Origin: Bradyrhizobium diazoefficiens USDA 110
GTDB lineage: Bacteria > Pseudomonadota > Alphaproteobacteria > Rhizobiales > Xanthobacteraceae
NCBI RefSeq assembly: GCF_000011365.1
Contig: NC_004463.1
Span: 3,148,001-3,212,000, forward strand
DNA: 64,000 nucleotides
Direction: 5' to 3'
Part shown: in pieces, positions 62,651 through 64,000 of the stretch
Layout: each line of letters opens with the position of its first letter
Position numbering within the stretch: the first letter of the stretch is position 1
The notes under the pieces: model-generated
The model's database searches: none
Told to the model about the DNA's origin: nothing
The model's input: the letters and a program-made list of their open reading frames with translations, nothing else
Translations under genes and position numbers: made by a program

Positions 62651-63724
62651 CTACCCCACGATCTTCTCGATCGCGGCCTGATCCAGCCCGAACTTCTGCC
62701 CGGCCTCCAGAATCTCCTGCCAGGTGGTCGGATCGACCGGAATGCCTTCGGCGAGGCGCTTTTTCTTGGTCTCGCGCTCGGGCTCGCCGGCGATCTTGAC
62801 CTTGTCGACGCCGGGGCCAGGCGGTGAGCCGGTGTGCCAGGCGACGAAGCTTTCGACTTCGCGTGCGAGGTTTTCGCCGGTGCCGAGCTTGCCCGGATCG
62901 ATGATGATCGAGAGCATGCCGTTGAGGACGTTGTACTTGCCGTCGGACGGGCCCTTGACCACCTGTCCGCCGGAGAGCGCGCCGCCGAGGATTTCGCACA
63001 CGAGCGCGAGCCCCGAACCCTTGTGCTCGCCGAACGGCAGAATAGCGCCGTACGGCGGGATCACGGTGTAGCGCGGATTGACCGTGGGCTTGCCTTCATT
63101 GTCGATGATGGTGCCGGGCTCCAGTTCGACGCCCTTGTTGTGGGCGACGCGGGTCTTTCCCTGCGCGATCCTGCTGGTGGCGAAGTCGAGCACGATCGGC
63201 TCTTTGCCCCTGCGCGGGATGCCGACGCAGAACGGGTTGGTGCCGTGGCGGGCATCGCTGCCGCCCCAGGGCGCCACGATCGGGCGCGAGATCACGTTGA
63301 CGAAGTGAATCGATACAAGCCCGTGGTCGATGCACTGCTCGGCCCAGTGGCCGATGCGGCCAATGTGGTGCGCATTGGAAAGACCGACGAGACATACGCC
63401 GTTGCTCTTGGCACGCTCGGCTGCCAGCTCCATCGCTTCGTGGCCGATCACCTGGCCGTAGCCGGTGAGGCCGTCGAGGGTGAGGAGCGGGCCAGTGTCG
63501 AGCACGATCTTGACGTGCTGGTTCACGGCGAGGCCGCCGTTGGTGACGCTCTGGACATAGCGCGGGATCATGCCGACGCCGTGCGAGTCATGTCCCCTAA
63601 GATTGGCCTCGACGAGGTTGGCGGATACGAGCTCGGCCTCGCGGTCCGAGGAGCCGCCGGCCTTGACGATGGCGCGGACGACGCTGGTGAGCACTTCGGC
63701 CTTGATGGTGCGATAGTCAGCCAT
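62651..63724 (-). CDS. Ldh2 family NAD(P)-dependent malate/L-lactate/sulfolactate dehydrogenase
   Basis: A 357-residue protein of the Ldh2/YlbC (type II malate/L-lactate dehydrogenase) family. The N-terminal LRGHDSHGVGMIPRYVQ carries the catalytic His; the cofactor region includes FVNVISRPIVAPWGGSDARHGTNPFCVGIPR and the lysine-bearing GEHKGSGLALVCEILGGAL. It oxidises a 2-hydroxy acid. The second half has an extended Lys-rich C-terminus (ETKKKRLAEGIPVDPTTWQ). It follows 12 bases after the D-2-hydroxyacid dehydrogenase gene, so the two share an operon and possibly a substrate of either chirality. Confidence 0.92.
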   Translation of the reverse strand: MADYRTIKAEVLTSVVRAIVKAGGSSDREAELVSANLVEANLRGHDSHGVGMIPRYVQSVTNGGLAVNQHVKIVLDTGPLLTLDGLTGYGQVIGHEAMELAAERAKSNGVCLVGLSNAHHIGRIGHWAEQCIDHGLVSIHFVNVISRPIVAPWGGSDARHGTNPFCVGIPRRGKEPIVLDFATSRIAQGKTRVAHNKGVELEPGTIIDNEGKPTVNPRYTVIPPYGAILPFGEHKGSGLALVCEILGGALSGGQVVKGPSDGKYNVLNGMLSIIIDPGKLGTGENLAREVESFVAWHTGSPPGPGVDKVKIAGEPERETKKKRLAEGIPVDPTTWQEILEAGQKFGLDQAAIEKIVG

Positions 63725-63736
63725 TTGTTGTTGCTC

Positions 63737-64000
63737 TTATCCCTTCACGATCCGGCGGCAGTGAATCCAGGCCGCTTCAATCAGGTTCTCGCTGGCCTCC
63801 GGCGTGCGGAACGCCGAATGCGCCGACAGTGTCACGTTCGGCAGTTTTGTCAGCGGATGATCGCCGGGCAGGGGCTCGACGTTGAAGACGTCGAGGCCGG
63901 CGTGACGGATGTGGCCCGACTTCAGCGCGTCGATCATGGCGACCTCGTCGACGACTGCGGCGCGCGCGGTGTTGATGAGGATGACGCCGGGCTTCATCGC
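63737..64000 (-). CDS. D-2-hydroxyacid dehydrogenase, C-terminal part (cut by window edge)
   Basis: The last 87 residues of a D-isomer-specific 2-hydroxyacid dehydrogenase; the frame continues past base 64000. The visible part has the NAD-domain end (LINTARAAVVDEVAMIDALKSG), catalytic Glu in GLDVFNVEPLP and catalytic His in LSAHSAFRTPEA. It would reduce a 2-oxo acid or oxidise a D-2-hydroxy acid with NAD(P). It precedes the Ldh2-type gene in the same direction. Confidence 0.92.
   Translation of the reverse strand, partial: AMKPGVILINTARAAVVDEVAMIDALKSGHIRHAGLDVFNVEPLPGDHPLTKLPNVTLSAHSAFRTPEASENLIEAAWIHCRRIVKG

Overview
The window looks like chromosomal DNA of a high-GC alphaproteobacterium, most likely Bradyrhizobium or a close relative. 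This is inferred from the strong GC bias at third codon positions, the gene content (phenylacetate paa operon with PaaX, a class III-type PHA synthase with phasin, a CYP102-type P450-reductase fusion, Aap-type amino-acid transport, several Dpp/Opp transporters) and dispersed palindromic intergenic repeats. It carries 62 protein genes. I saw no rRNA, tRNA, CRISPR, transposase or phage gene.

Layout. (1) 1-2318: 3' part of an RND efflux pump gene, closed by a strong terminator. (2) 2479-7447: a tightly overlapping signalling operon of a Cache/HAMP/GAF histidine kinase, a single-domain receiver, a receiver fused to a class III adenylate cyclase, and an unassigned 248-aa protein. (3) 7496-21247, minus strand: a roughly 14-kb operon with two complete five-gene dipeptide/oligopeptide ABC transporters enclosing a gamma-glutamyltransferase-family enzyme without a signal peptide and a DUF1028 Ntn-hydrolase-like protein. 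This looks like a system for importing and splitting peptides or amides. (4) 21647-35596: a lipid and storage-polymer region with a small DUF6489-like protein, wax ester synthase/DGAT, alpha/beta hydrolases, a self-sufficient P450, a PHA synthase with a very short partner subunit, a phasin and a DUF445 membrane protein.

(5) 35795-42298: paaX, paaABCDE, paaI and paaK, that is phenylacetate activation and ring epoxidation with their repressor. The later beta-oxidation-like genes are not here. (6) 42350-50086: an oxidoreductase, a YeeE/YedE transporter, a divergent EamA exporter/MocR regulator pair, a hydrolase-OsmC fusion, a sulfite-oxidase-like molybdoenzyme and an MHS-family transporter. (7) 50120-52420: a cytochrome P450 with its 3Fe-4S ferredoxin, divergent from a TetR regulator. 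(8) 52417-58740: an amino-acid uptake and use locus (Asp/Glu-racemase-like protein, AapJ-type binding protein, class III aminotransferase, RpiR regulator, AapQ and AapM permeases) with no ATPase gene. (9) 58927-64000: an amidase, an atypical SDR protein, a tartrate/malate-type dehydrogenase, an Ldh2-family dehydrogenase and the end of a D-2-hydroxyacid dehydrogenase.

The points most worth following up are the kinase/receiver/adenylate-cyclase operon, the double-transporter GGT operon, a pair of 78-bp repeats that can fold as a cloverleaf, a set of paired inverted repeats at divergent regulator promoters (PaaX, MocR, RpiR, the tartrate-dehydrogenase/SDR region and the phasin), and an SDR protein that has lost three of its four catalytic residues. 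All functional calls rest on reading motifs and context; no database search was run.
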